Notes: a model not told the origin generated them from the letters alone. DNA of 64,000 nt from Streptomyces sp. ISL-12 (GCF_018614415.1 NZ_JAGGOO010000028.1:1-64000); one strand, 5' to 3'; shown: positions 10,018 to 18,714, counted from the stretch's first letter. Numbers and translations: made by a program.

Positions 10018-10104
10018 CGCGCTGCTTCCTCTCGTCGGAGCCGGGCCGGTCGCCGGGGGACACGCCAGGCAGCGGCGCCCCGGACGCCAAGGCACGGGTG
10101 CCGT

Positions 10105-10147
10105 TGAACGACTCGTTCACCATAACTGGTTGAACTCTTACCGTTCA
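10105..10147. promoter_or_regulatory. Paired TGAAC/GTTCA inverted repeats in a divergent promoter
   Basis: TGAACGACTCGTTCA (10105-10119) is a perfect palindrome with 7-bp arms around one base. A second TGAAC-N7-GTTCA pair lies at 10131-10147. Both are between the divergent starts of the aldehyde dehydrogenase (10017) and the HTH gene (10166). They look like two binding sites for one dimeric regulator, possibly the HTH protein itself. Confidence 0.6.
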
Positions 10148-10165
10148 TCGTGCAGGCTGACCGCC

Positions 10166-10612
10166 ATGACCTCCCAACCGCCGTCCCCCGACGTCTTCTC
10201 CCCGCCGCAGCCGGAGCAGGCCCGCGCACAGCGGGTGTACGCCTCCCTGCTGCGCATCGCCGAACGGCACGCGGCCACCGACGCCCAGCGCCGCCGCCAG
10301 ACCCACCCCTCGCTCCTCGGCCCGCACGAGGCCGTCCGGCTCGTCTCGTTCCTGCTCGGCGGGGCGGCCCTGCCGGACGACGGCGAACCCGAGGTGGACC
10401 GGGCCGACATCACCGCCGCGCTGACCCTGGTCCCGCTGGTCCGGGGTGAGCTGGACGAACTGGAAGCCGGCCTCCTGAAGATGGCCCGGGGCCGCGGCAT
10501 GACCTGGCACGAGATCGCCTTCGGTCTGGGCCTGGGCACCCCGCAGGCCGCCCGCCAGCGCTACGAGCGCCTGTCCGGCCGCGTCGACACCGACCCCGTG
10601 GGCTCGGACTGA
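10166..10612 (+). CDS. Small HTH DNA-binding protein (HSP18-regulator-like)
   Basis: A 148-residue soluble protein. The C-terminal half has a helical region followed by a helix-turn-helix-like segment, RGMTWHEIAFGLGLGTPQA, then RQRYERL. This arrangement resembles small Streptomyces proteins annotated as HSP18 transcriptional regulators (family recall, not searched). The N-terminal half is Pro/Gln-rich then helical. The start at 10166 is the first ATG after the inverted-repeat region and lacks a strong ribosome site, so the transcript may have a short leader. It could regulate the divergent aldehyde dehydrogenase. Confidence 0.72.
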   Translation: MTSQPPSPDVFSPPQPEQARAQRVYASLLRIAERHAATDAQRRRQTHPSLLGPHEAVRLVSFLLGGAALPDDGEPEVDRADITAALTLVPLVRGELDELEAGLLKMARGRGMTWHEIAFGLGLGTPQAARQRYERLSGRVDTDPVGSD

Positions 10613-10676
10613 GGCGCGGCTCAGAAGTGGCTCAAGTGGCTTGCCCGGTACGGCGTACGGCGTCGACCATGGCGGC

Positions 10677-11006
10677 ATGTTCGGACGGAGCAAGCCCCTG
10701 GAACTCAACGTCCTCGTGCTGCGGGACGCGGACGTGATCGCCGCCGCGCTGCGCACGGCGCTGACCGACGCCACGCCGGAGCAGCGGCCCGGACTGGAGC
10801 GCGCCGCCGAACTGGTGGAGCGGGCGGCGGCCGTACCGGACGCCGCGCTGCGCGCCCGCTGGGTCCATGAACGGCTCACCGCCGCCGGCCACCAGGGCCC
10901 CGTCGACTCGGTGCGGGCGATCAAGGCCCTGCGGACGTCGGCACCGGGCCTCGGGCTGGCCTCGGCCGTCCAGCTGGCGAAGGAAGCGGCGGCGCACCGG
11001 CCGTAG
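10677..11006 (+). CDS. Small protein with ribosomal L7/L12 C-terminal-like segment
   Basis: A 109-residue protein starting MFGRSKPLELNVLVL at the ATG at 10677; an in-frame start 12 codons upstream exists. The C-terminus (VRAIKALRTSAPGLGLASAV, then QLAKEA) matches the signature of the L7/L12 C-terminal domain, in which a K/R-hydrophobic helix is followed by GLGL and an A-K-x-L helix. The first 70 residues are helical and Glu/Ala-rich. It is too short and too divergent to be the ribosomal stalk protein. Function unknown. Confidence 0.65.
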   Translation: MFGRSKPLELNVLVLRDADVIAAALRTALTDATPEQRPGLERAAELVERAAAVPDAALRARWVHERLTAAGHQGPVDSVRAIKALRTSAPGLGLASAVQLAKEAAAHRP

Positions 11007-11201
11007 CGCCGCCGGGCGTCGCGGCCGTACCGTTCCCCTGCCGACAGGTCGTGCGCCCGGCGCAGAAGCGGCGCACGAACCTCCGACATGAGCCCTGTAC
11101 GCGCCCCCGCGGGGGTGGGCACAATGCGCCATGCCATCGATCATGTGGCTGAAGGTGCCGAACCTCGGCCACCGAGTTCCGAGGAAGGCAGGTCGGCCGC
11201 C

Positions 11202-11924
11202 GTGCTGTTGCGTCTGCCCACGTCCGTGTCCGAAGCTCAGGAGTACCTCGCCCAGGGAGCGGTTCCCATAGGCGGGGCGACGCTCGTCTGGGCGGGCTGG
11301 CAACGGGACGGCTTCCCCGAACTGGCCATGTCGCTGCGGAACCTGCCGGAGGCGAACGAGAGGGGCCGCGAGACGCTGGGCGCGGCCGTGCTGCTCCACC
11401 AGGTCGACGAACGGGTGCCCGAGGTCCTGCGGCGCGCGGCCGGCACGGTGGGCACCGGAGCCGTGCGGCGCGCGGCCACCGTCGGCGGCAACATAGTGGG
11501 CAGCAGCCTGCGCTGCCTGCTGCCCGCCGCGCTGGTGCTGGACGCCCGGGCCACGGTGCTGTCCCAGGACCGCGTCTACGAGACCGACCTCACCGAACTC
11601 GTCGCCAAGCGGCCGCTGCTGCTCTCCCTGCACTGGCGGTCGCCCCTGGTCAGCGGGTACCGCAAGATGCCCGCCGAGGCGGGCGGCCCGCCGCCCCTGG
11701 TCGTCGCCACCGCCGTGCACGCCGACGAGAACGGACACCGGCGGCTGCGGGTCGCCGTCCGCGACGGCTACGAGGTCTTCAGCGAGAGCACCGACTGCGG
11801 CCCGGACGCCGCCCGGACCGCCGACGCGCTGGACGCCTCCGCCCTCGGCTCCCTGCCCGCCGAGGCCCGGGCCGTGCTCCGCGAGCAGGTCACCGAGATC
11901 CTGGACCGCGCAGCCGAGCACTGA
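11202..11924 (+). CDS. FAD-binding (CoxM/molybdopterin-dehydrogenase-type) protein
   Basis: About 240 residues resembling the FAD-binding subunit of xanthine-dehydrogenase-type enzymes. The FAD-loop motifs are recognisable: PIGGATLVW (usually GGT-type) near residues 18-26, and GAVRRAATVGGNIVGSS (usually R-x-x-ATVGGN) near residues 88-104. No molybdopterin or 2Fe-2S subunit gene is adjacent, so it is an orphan subunit. The start is uncertain: GTG at 11202 gives MLLRLPTSVSEAQ after AGGAAGG, while ATGs at 11124 and 11088 add 26 or 38 residues without domain support. Confidence 0.78.
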   Translation: MLLRLPTSVSEAQEYLAQGAVPIGGATLVWAGWQRDGFPELAMSLRNLPEANERGRETLGAAVLLHQVDERVPEVLRRAAGTVGTGAVRRAATVGGNIVGSSLRCLLPAALVLDARATVLSQDRVYETDLTELVAKRPLLLSLHWRSPLVSGYRKMPAEAGGPPPLVVATAVHADENGHRRLRVAVRDGYEVFSESTDCGPDAARTADALDASALGSLPAEARAVLREQVTEILDRAAEH

Positions 11925-12154
11925 GCCCTCCCGCCTCCCCGGAAGGCGGCACACCGCGCAGGAGACGACACCCCACGGTCCCGGACGGGCGCGCAGGCGC
12001 CAACGTCCGTCAGGAGCGCGCCGATTCGGCGCGCGGGACTTGACGGGCCGGGACGCGCTCGGCCTACTGGAAGGCGCGGTCGGGCGCGTCCGGGGGAGCC
12101 GTCCGTCGCCGAGCCGTCGGCCGACCCCCGCCGAGACGCAGGGGCAGGAGTCCG

Positions 12155-12529
12155 ATGGTGCGGCGTCGATGGGCAGTGGCCTTGCTGCTGCTGCTCGCCT
12201 CGGTGCTGCTGAACCTCTGCGCGCCCGAGCCGTCACCGGACGCCTCCGCCTCCGTCTCCGCCCCCGCCGTGGCCGCGGCGGACACCGGGGACGAGAGCCT
12301 CACCGAACCGAGCCCGTGCGAGGACGGCACGGCCGTCCGCCGCGCCGCGCTGCGCCCCGCGAGGACCGCGGGCGCGGCCGGCGCCGGATGCGCGGCCGAC
12401 GGTGCCCCGGTACGGGCGTCCGCGGCGGACCGCGACGCCACGGAACCCCGGGGCGCGGTCACCGCCGTACGGCCGGCCTCCCTCGGCCCGTCCCCGGGCG
12501 CCGATCTCCTGCGGACGTATCGCTGCTGA
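12155..12529 (+). CDS. Small exported or membrane-anchored protein, unknown
   Basis: A 124-residue protein with basic start MVRRRW, a hydrophobic core AVALLLLLASVLLNL and a following Cys, consistent with a signal peptide or membrane anchor. The rest is Ala/Pro/Ser-rich with scattered Cys and ends in TYRC. CAGGAG precedes the ATG by 4 bp. No domain is recognisable; it may be co-transcribed with the acyltransferase gene 115 bp downstream. Confidence 0.6.
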   Translation: MVRRRWAVALLLLLASVLLNLCAPEPSPDASASVSAPAVAAADTGDESLTEPSPCEDGTAVRRAALRPARTAGAAGAGCAADGAPVRASAADRDATEPRGAVTAVRPASLGPSPGADLLRTYRC

Positions 12530-12644
12530 GCGGCGCGAGCGGTAACGGGGCCTGCGCCGTGCGGCCCGCCGACTCCTGAGCCGGGACGCGGTGACGAACA
12601 GGCCCGCGTGTGTCCTCGATTCGACCACACGGGAGGCATCAGCC

Positions 12645-13754
12645 ATGCCGGGACAGCGCATTCTCATTCTGCGGCCGGACGAACTGGGACCGGACGACAT
12701 CAAGATGTGGCGGGAGATCCGCGCCCTGACCGGGGCACCTGCCAACCCCTTCCTCGACCCGGTGTTCACCGCGGCCGTCGGCCGGGTACGGCCCGGCGCC
12801 CGCGTCGCGGTCCTCCAGCAGGACGGCACGCCGGTCGGCTACTTCCCCTACGAGAAGGGCCTCCTGGGCCGGGGACGGGCCATCGGGCTCGGCGTCTCGG
12901 ACTGCCAGGGGGCCGTCCTGCGCCCCGGGGTCAGGATCGAGCCGCGCCGGCTGCTGCGGGCCTGCTCCCTGGCGTCCTGGGAGTTCGACAACCTGGAGGA
13001 CGGCCAGGGCGCCCTCGCCGCGCACGCCGTCGAGGAACTCGCCTCCCCGGTCGTCGACATCGACGGCGGCTACGACCGCTACCTGGAGAGACTGCGCCGG
13101 GACGCCCCAGGGTTCCTCAGACAGACCCTCGCCAAGGAACGCAAGCTCGCCCGGCAGGTCGGCGAGGTCCGGTTCGTCCTGGACTCCCGGGACCCGGCAG
13201 TGCTGCGGGAACTCATGCGGTGGAAGTCGGCCCAGTACCGCCGCACGGGCCGGCGGGACCGCTTCGCGCAGGAGTGGATCAACACACTGGTGGGCCTGCT
13301 CGCGCAGAGCGGCGAACCGGAGTGCCGCGGACTGCTCTCCGTCCTCTACGCCGCCGGCCGCCCCGTCGCCGCCCACTTCGGGCTGCGCTCGGCCACGGTG
13401 CTCTCCTGGTGGTTCCCGGCGTACGACCGCGCCTACGGCAAGTACTCACCCGGCCTCGTGCTGCACCTGCGGATGCTGGAGGCCGCCGCGGCCGACGGGA
13501 TCCGGATGGTCGACCTCGGGACCGGACCGGCCCGCTACAAGGAGTCGTTCAAGACCCGCGACCTGCGGGTGTACGAGGGCGCGGTGGTACGCCCGGTGCC
13601 GGGCGGCGCCGCCCACCTGCTGGCGAAGGAACCGGCCCGGGCCGCCCGGCGGTTCGTGCGCGCCCGGCCCCGGCTGGCGGCCGCCGCGGCGCGGACCCTG
13701 GCGGAGGCGGGCAGCCTGCGCGACCGGGTGCGGGGGTCAGCCGGCGGGGGATGA
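12645..13754 (+). CDS. FemAB/CelD-like GNAT-fold acyltransferase
   Basis: A 369-residue protein of the CelD/BcsL (Acetyltransf_6) type, with two GNAT-like lobes. Supporting features are the N-terminal region PANPFLDPVFTAAVGR and VGYFPYE, the central helix RQTLAKERKLARQVG followed by RWKSAQYRRTGR, and the C-terminal core VAAHFGLRS, SWWFPAYD and DLGTGPARYKESFK. Such proteins transfer acyl or aminoacyl groups in envelope polysaccharide or cell-wall synthesis. GGGAGG lies 8 bp before the ATG at 12645. The 3' end overlaps the convergent AraC gene by 18 bp. Confidence 0.85.
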   Translation: MPGQRILILRPDELGPDDIKMWREIRALTGAPANPFLDPVFTAAVGRVRPGARVAVLQQDGTPVGYFPYEKGLLGRGRAIGLGVSDCQGAVLRPGVRIEPRRLLRACSLASWEFDNLEDGQGALAAHAVEELASPVVDIDGGYDRYLERLRRDAPGFLRQTLAKERKLARQVGEVRFVLDSRDPAVLRELMRWKSAQYRRTGRRDRFAQEWINTLVGLLAQSGEPECRGLLSVLYAAGRPVAAHFGLRSATVLSWWFPAYDRAYGKYSPGLVLHLRMLEAAAADGIRMVDLGTGPARYKESFKTRDLRVYEGAVVRPVPGGAAHLLAKEPARAARRFVRARPRLAAAAARTLAEAGSLRDRVRGSAGGG

Positions 13755-14690
13755 GGAGAAGGTACGGCGGTAGGCGTGCGGGCTGACGCCCGTGGTGCGC
13801 TTGAACCGCTCCCGGAAGGCGGTGGGGGAGCCGAAGCCGACCTGGGCGGCGATGCGTTCGACGGGGTGGCGCGTGGTCTCCAGCAGGTGCTGGGCCTGCC
13901 GGACGCGGGCCCGGTGCAGCCACTGGAGCGGTGTGGTGCCGGTCTGTTCACGGAAACGCCGGATCAGGGTGCGGGTGCTGGTCCCGGCCTGGGCGGCGAT
14001 GTCGTTCAGGGTGAGATCGCGGCCCAGGTTCTCCTGGAGCCAGGTGAGCAGCGGTTCCAGCACGGAGCCCTGGGGCCGGGGAGCGTACTCGTGGACGATG
14101 AACTGCGCCTGCCCGCCCTCCCGTTCCAGCGGCATGACGGACAGCCGGGCGGCGTCGGCGGCGACGGCCGAGCCGTAGTCGCGCCGGATCAGGTGCAGGC
14201 ACAGGTCGAGGCCCGCGGCGGCACCGGCCGAGGTGAGGATCTGCCCGTTGTCCACGTACAGCACGTCCGGGTCCACCTCGACCTCGGGATACCGGGCCGC
14301 CAGGGCGCCGGCCGCGACCCAGTGCGTGGTGGCCCGCATGCCGTCGAGGAGGCCGGTGGCGGCCAGCGGGAAGGTGCCCGAGCAGATCGAGGCGATCCGC
14401 GTGCCGCGCTCGGCCGCCGCCCGCAGCGCGTCCCGGACGGCGTCGGGCAGCGGGGCCGAGACGTCGGCCGTGCCGGGCACGATGACCGTGTCGGCGCCCT
14501 CCAGCCCCTCCAGCCCCCAGGGGGCGCGCAGGGTGAACACCCCCGCGTCCACCTCCGGCTCCCGCGCGCACACCCGGATCCGGTAACCGGGGCTCCCGTC
14601 CGGCAGCCGGGTACGGGTGAAGACCTCGATCGGCGTGGACAGGTCGAACGGGATCACCCGGTCCAGGGCGAGTACGGCGATGGTGTGCAT
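13737..14690 (-). CDS. GlxA-family AraC regulator with DJ-1/PfpI domain
   Basis: A 317-residue two-domain regulator. Residues 1 to about 190 form a DJ-1/PfpI amidase-like domain (IAVLALDRVIPFDLSTP; nucleophile-elbow region IASICSGTFPLAATG with the conserved Cys). Residues about 215-310 are a double AraC helix-turn-helix (LTLNDIAAQAGTSTRTLIRR; IAAQVGFGSPTAFRERFKR). Proteins of this architecture sense small metabolites. The ATG at 14690 is 21 bp before the stop-proximal end of the M23 gene region on the same strand. Targets are unknown. Confidence 0.92.
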   Translation of the reverse strand: MHTIAVLALDRVIPFDLSTPIEVFTRTRLPDGSPGYRIRVCAREPEVDAGVFTLRAPWGLEGLEGADTVIVPGTADVSAPLPDAVRDALRAAAERGTRIASICSGTFPLAATGLLDGMRATTHWVAAGALAARYPEVEVDPDVLYVDNGQILTSAGAAAGLDLCLHLIRRDYGSAVAADAARLSVMPLEREGGQAQFIVHEYAPRPQGSVLEPLLTWLQENLGRDLTLNDIAAQAGTSTRTLIRRFREQTGTTPLQWLHRARVRQAQHLLETTRHPVERIAAQVGFGSPTAFRERFKRTTGVSPHAYRRTFSSSPAG

Positions 14691-14711
14691 GGCGAGATCA
14701 CCGGAGGGTCG

Positions 14712-15941
14712 TCAGCCGGAGGGGGCGAGCCAGGGCTGGGGGTTGGAGTAGTAGCCGTCGTAGATGACCTCGAAGTGCAGGTGCGGGCCGGTGGACAGGC
14801 CCGTGGAACCGGCCCGCCCGATCTGTGTCCCCGTCTCCACCGTCTGGCCCACGGCCACGTCGATCGCGGACAGATGACTGTACGTCGTCTGCAGCCGCTT
14901 GCCCTCGATGGTGCCGTGGTCGATCACGACACGGTTGCCGTACGCGCTGGTCGACGCGGCGAACACGACCTGGCCGCCGCGCGCGGCGAACACCTGGGCG
15001 CCCTGCGGGGCGGCGAAGTCGATCCCGGTGTGCAGCTTGGTCACCCCGGTCAGCGGGTGCTGGCGGGAACCGTAGGGCGAGGTGACGGTGAGGTCGCTCA
15101 CGGGCGCGGCCAGGATCGCGCCCGCCGCGGCGGGGGTCCCGCCGGAGCTCTCCTGGTCCAGCGCCTCGTACCGCGGCAGCAATGCCTTGATCTCGGTGAG
15201 GTAGGTCCGCGCGTCGTCGGGCACCTTGCCGGCCCCCGCCACCTGGTCCACGCCGGCGGCGTAGGCGGCGAGCGTGAGGTCGACGAGGTCGCCGTTGACG
15301 AGGCCCTCGGTGCGCAGGCCGGTCACTTCGGTGGCCAGGGAGCAGTCCTGCCGGCCGAGGGCCATGATGGCGTCCGCCGGGTCGCGGGGCGAGGAGCGCT
15401 TGTTGCCGTCGGCGTCCTTGCCCCAGCGCTTCCACTGGTCGTCGGTGAAGGCGGCGATGCCCTTCTGGCCGGAGAGTTCGCCCGTGTCGTCGCTCCAGCC
15501 GGAGAGCTGGTCGATCTGCGCGGCGAGCAGGGACGGGGTGACGACCTCGCAGCCGTCGGCCGCCTTGCGCAGCCACGGGACGTAGGAGGCGTCGACATCG
15601 GCCGACGCGGCCTGCTCCGGGCCGGCCTCCTGCTCCGAGTCGACGGGGAAGCCGCCGTTCAGCGCGAAGAAGCCCGCCACCCCGGACAGGGTCAGCAGAC
15701 CCGGCAGGACCAGCACGACGACCGGGCCGGGCCCCCGGCGCTTACGCCGTTCCTTCTGCTCGGGCGGCTGCCCGTCGGGTTCGAGGGGTGCCGGCGAATC
15801 GAAAGGCGCCTGTGGGGCGAGGGGCGCCGACGGGCCGGGAGGTTCCGGGTGTGCCGGCGGGGGAGGGGCGAGGTGCCCCTCCTCGGCGGGGACCCGGGGG
15901 CCGGGCACGGCCGGCGCCCCCGTCGTACGCTCGTCGTTCAC
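14712..15941 (-). CDS. Membrane-anchored M23 peptidase with degenerate lysozyme-like domain
   Basis: A 409-residue protein. The layout is a Pro/Glu-rich cytoplasmic N-terminus (1-65), a basic patch then one membrane helix (73-94), a lysozyme/SLT-like domain (about 130-200; GQKGIAAFTDDQWKRWG, DPADAIMALGRQDC), and a C-terminal M23 (LytM) metallopeptidase. The peptidase ligands are H304 and D308 (HTGID), H356 (SHLS) and H387/H389 (HLHFE), all intact, so it should cut peptidoglycan cross-bridges outside the membrane. In the lysozyme-like domain the position normally holding the catalytic Glu of an ESG motif reads LSG (L146). The GTG start at 15941 is chosen because upstream sequence is not protein-like. 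Confidence 0.87.
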   Translation of the reverse strand: MNDERTTGAPAVPGPRVPAEEGHLAPPPPAHPEPPGPSAPLAPQAPFDSPAPLEPDGQPPEQKERRKRRGPGPVVVLVLPGLLTLSGVAGFFALNGGFPVDSEQEAGPEQAASADVDASYVPWLRKAADGCEVVTPSLLAAQIDQLSGWSDDTGELSGQKGIAAFTDDQWKRWGKDADGNKRSSPRDPADAIMALGRQDCSLATEVTGLRTEGLVNGDLVDLTLAAYAAGVDQVAGAGKVPDDARTYLTEIKALLPRYEALDQESSGGTPAAAGAILAAPVSDLTVTSPYGSRQHPLTGVTKLHTGIDFAAPQGAQVFAARGGQVVFAASTSAYGNRVVIDHGTIEGKRLQTTYSHLSAIDVAVGQTVETGTQIGRAGSTGLSTGPHLHFEVIYDGYYSNPQPWLAPSG

Positions 15942-16170
15942 CGGCCGCCCGCCACGGGAGTGACGGCGCCCTCGCGCGGTGGCCGGACCGTCGCTGCGAC
16001 GGGTGTGGAACGGCACGCCGGGTACGGCGTCCGGGAAGACGTGATGCTCACGCACGGACGGTACCGTCCCGCCCCGGCGGCGTCAGGAGACACCGAGGCA
16101 GGACCGGCTGCCCGGAAGGGCAGCGCGGTCGGCCCCGCGCCGGGGCGCCGGGGCAGGACGGCGCCCGCCG

Positions 16171-16911
16171 TCAGTCCGCCGGTTTCTCCCACACCGACAC
16201 GTGCCCGGTGCTCTCGCTGGTGAACGGCGCCCGCGACCACCCGTCCCAGCGGTCGCGCAGCCGCAGTCCGGCGAGCCGTGCCATCAGGTCGAGTTCGGCC
16301 GGCCACACGTACCGGAACGGAATGGACCAGTGCTCGGCGCGGCCGTCGACGACGGTGACGTAGTGGGAGCTCATGGCCTGGGTCACCACGTCGTAGGTGT
16401 CGAACGCCCAGCGCGTGTCGGAGATGTGGAACGGTACGGCGGTCTGCCCGGGCGGCAGGAGGCGCAGGGCGGGCACCCCCACCTCGACCACGAAGTGGCC
16501 ACCGGGCCGCAGGTGCCGCGCGGCGTTGCGGAAGCAGTCCACCTGGGCGTCCTGCGTGGTCAGGTTGTTGATGGTGTTGAACACCAGGTAGGCGAGGGAG
16601 AAGGTGCCCTCCACCCGGGTCGTCGCGAAGTCGCCGACCGTCACGTCGACGGTGTCCCCGTCGGGCTTGGCGCGCAGCCGGTCCAGCATCGCCCGGGACA
16701 TGTCGATGCCGTGCACCGCCACGCCGCGCGCGGCCAGCGGCAGCGCCAGCCGCCCGGTGCCCACGCCGAACTCCAGCGCCCGTCCGTCACCGGCGAGTTC
16801 GGCCAGTACGTCGACCGCCGGGTCCACGGCTTCGGGCCGGAACAGGTCCGCCGCCGACTCGTCGTAGGTGGCCGCGATGGGTTCTGAGAAGTATCCGTCG
16901 TCATCGACCAT
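16171..16911 (-). CDS. Class I SAM-dependent methyltransferase
   Basis: A 246-residue methyltransferase with SAM motif I LEFGVGTGRLALPLAARG, then GIDMSRAML, the acidic loop VGDFATT and the post-motif RHLRPGGHFVVEV. It begins MVDDDGYFSEP at 16911. This start overlaps the end of the membrane gene by 11 bp, so the two are probably translationally coupled. The substrate is unknown. Confidence 0.88.
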   Translation of the reverse strand: MVDDDGYFSEPIAATYDESAADLFRPEAVDPAVDVLAELAGDGRALEFGVGTGRLALPLAARGVAVHGIDMSRAMLDRLRAKPDGDTVDVTVGDFATTRVEGTFSLAYLVFNTINNLTTQDAQVDCFRNAARHLRPGGHFVVEVGVPALRLLPPGQTAVPFHISDTRWAFDTYDVVTQAMSSHYVTVVDGRAEHWSIPFRYVWPAELDLMARLAGLRLRDRWDGWSRAPFTSESTGHVSVWEKPAD

Positions 16912-17477
16912 CCGGGGACGGTACCGCCGCTCGTACGACGGGCGCCTCCGGTTTTCCGGCGCGGTCGCCGTGGGCACGGTCGCGCAGCCGCCTGCCGCGC
17001 CGGGTCGGCCCCCAGGGCTTGACCACGGAGACGACCGTCATGAAGACGTACGCGGACAGGGAGACGACCGGCCCCATCAGCACGATGCCGGAGTCCGGCA
17101 GCGGCCCGCCCGCGGCGACGGCCGCCACCGCGGAGTCCACCGCGGAGTCCACGGCGGGGCGCAGGGCCAACGCCGTCGCGGTGACCGTGGCCAGGGTCAG
17201 CCAGAACTTCGTCCCCACCCAGCGGTGGCGGGCCAGCCCCCAGGGGGTGCCCAGCGAGAGCAGCGCTCCGCTGAGCAGGGTGAGGAGCGCGACGGGGAGC
17301 AGCAGCCAGTCGGCGAACAGCTTCATCGCGCGGACGGCGGCCTCCGAGGCCGCCGGGGAGGTGGTGGTGACCCCGGTGACCGCGAGGGCGAGCAGGCCGA
17401 GCGTGAGCCCGAGCCAGCCCGCGGAGGAGACGACATGGACCCTGAGTGCGGCCCGCCGGGCCGGGCGGTCGAGTCAT
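16901..17477 (-). pseudogene. DUF2269-like membrane protein gene with probable 5' frameshift
   Basis: The readable part from ATG 17326 encodes 141 residues with three or four membrane helices and a W-V-G-T-K-F-W segment typical of small DUF2269-like integral membrane proteins. In the same frame the coding sequence continues upstream (17327-17470) with another good membrane helix, VHVVSSAGWLGLTLGLLALA, but this extension meets a TGA and has no ATG, GTG or TTG. An ATG at 17477 gives MTRPP in the neighbouring frame, as if one base had been lost or two gained in the G/C run at about 17450-17470. Either the gene is frameshifted, or the assembly has an indel, or a shorter protein is made from 17326. 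Confidence 0.6.
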
Positions 17478-17609
17478 ACGGCCCACGGTGCCGGTCGGGC
17501 GCCGCGAGGTCGTCCGGCGGCGGGAGCAACCCGGTGTACCGGGGTGGGAGTACGGGACCCCGGGGAAATGTGCTCGCCCGGCCGCCCGTCCGTCCGGCAC
17601 TCTCCCCGC

Positions 17610-18704
17610 ATGACCACACCGCCGCCTTTCGTCCCCGGTCTCGAACTCTCCCGCCGCTTCTTCCACGAGGCCGTGCGACCCCTGGTCGCGGAGGCCGCCC
17701 CCGGGATCGCGTACTCCGCCGCCCGGCTCGGCAGCGGCTCGGAGGTGCTCGGGTTCGACACCGCCCGCTCCCGCGACCACGACTGGGGACCCCGGCTGGA
17801 ACTCTTCCTCCGGCCCGGGGACGTAGCCCGCCACGCCACGGCGATCAGCGAACGGCTCGCCGCCGGGCTGCCCAGGACCTTCCTCGGCCACCCGACTCAC
17901 CTGGCCCCCACCGACGAGGCGGGCATCCGCGTCATGGCCGCGACCGACGGCCCGGTCCGGCACGCGGTCGACATCACCGACCCCGGCACCTGGTTCACCG
18001 GGCGCCTCGGCTTCGACCCGTGCCGGGGCGTGACCCGTCAGGACTGGCTCTCCGCCCCGGCACAGCGGCTCGCCGAGGTGACCTCGGGCGACGTCTTCCA
18101 CGACGGGCTCGGCGCCCTGACCACCGCCAAGGCCCGGCTCGCCTGGTACCCGCACGACCTCTGGCTCCACGTGCTCGCCTGCCAGTGGCGCCGCGTCTCC
18201 CAGGAGGAGGCCTTCGTGGGCCGCTGCGGCGAGGTGGGCGACGAACTCGGCGCCGCCGTCGTCGCCGCTCGCCTGGTCCGCGACCTGATGCGGCTCAGCC
18301 TGCTGATGGACCGCCGCTACCCGCCGTACGCCAAGTGGCTCGGCAGCGCCTTCGCCCGCGTCCCCGGCGCGGCCGGGCTCACCCCGGTGCTCCGCGCGGT
18401 CCTCGCCGCCACCGACCCGGACACCCGGGAACGGCACCTGGCCACGGCGTACGAGACCGTCGCGGCCGAGCACAACCGGCTCGGCCTCACCGACCCGGTG
18501 GACCCGGCCACCCGTCCCTACCACGGCAGGCCCTTCCGGGTGCTGCGCGCCGAACGGTTCGCCGACGCGCTCACCGCCCGGATCACCGACCCGGCCGTCC
18601 GGGCCCTGCCGCCGGCCGGTGCCGTCGACCAGTTCGTCGACAGCACGGAGGTCCTCACCCGGCCCGCGGCGGCCCGTGCGGTGACCCGGCCGTGCACGGG
18701 CTGA
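17610..18704 (+). CDS. DUF4037 protein (nucleotidyltransferase-like)
   Basis: A 364-residue protein. The N-terminal region LGSGSEVLGFDTARSRDHDWGPR contains the G-S-(x)-nD-x-D pattern of nucleotidyltransferase-fold proteins and is typical of DUF4037. The middle carries the conserved WYPHDLWLHVLACQW and DRRYPPYAKWLG blocks. It is divergent from the membrane protein/methyltransferase pair and its ATG at 17610 follows a Pro/Cys-rich leader without a clear ribosome site. The biochemical role of the family is not established; I infer nucleotidyl transfer. Confidence 0.82.
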   Translation: MTTPPPFVPGLELSRRFFHEAVRPLVAEAAPGIAYSAARLGSGSEVLGFDTARSRDHDWGPRLELFLRPGDVARHATAISERLAAGLPRTFLGHPTHLAPTDEAGIRVMAATDGPVRHAVDITDPGTWFTGRLGFDPCRGVTRQDWLSAPAQRLAEVTSGDVFHDGLGALTTAKARLAWYPHDLWLHVLACQWRRVSQEEAFVGRCGEVGDELGAAVVAARLVRDLMRLSLLMDRRYPPYAKWLGSAFARVPGAAGLTPVLRAVLAATDPDTRERHLATAYETVAAEHNRLGLTDPVDPATRPYHGRPFRVLRAERFADALTARITDPAVRALPPAGAVDQFVDSTEVLTRPAAARAVTRPCTG

Positions 18705-18714
18705 GCGGCCTCCC

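Noticed and set aside
16641..18524. 627-codon minus frame spanning the DUF4037 and methyltransferase genes
   Set aside because: Only its MTRPP segment is informative, as a clue to the frameshift at 17327-17477; the rest is a shadow.
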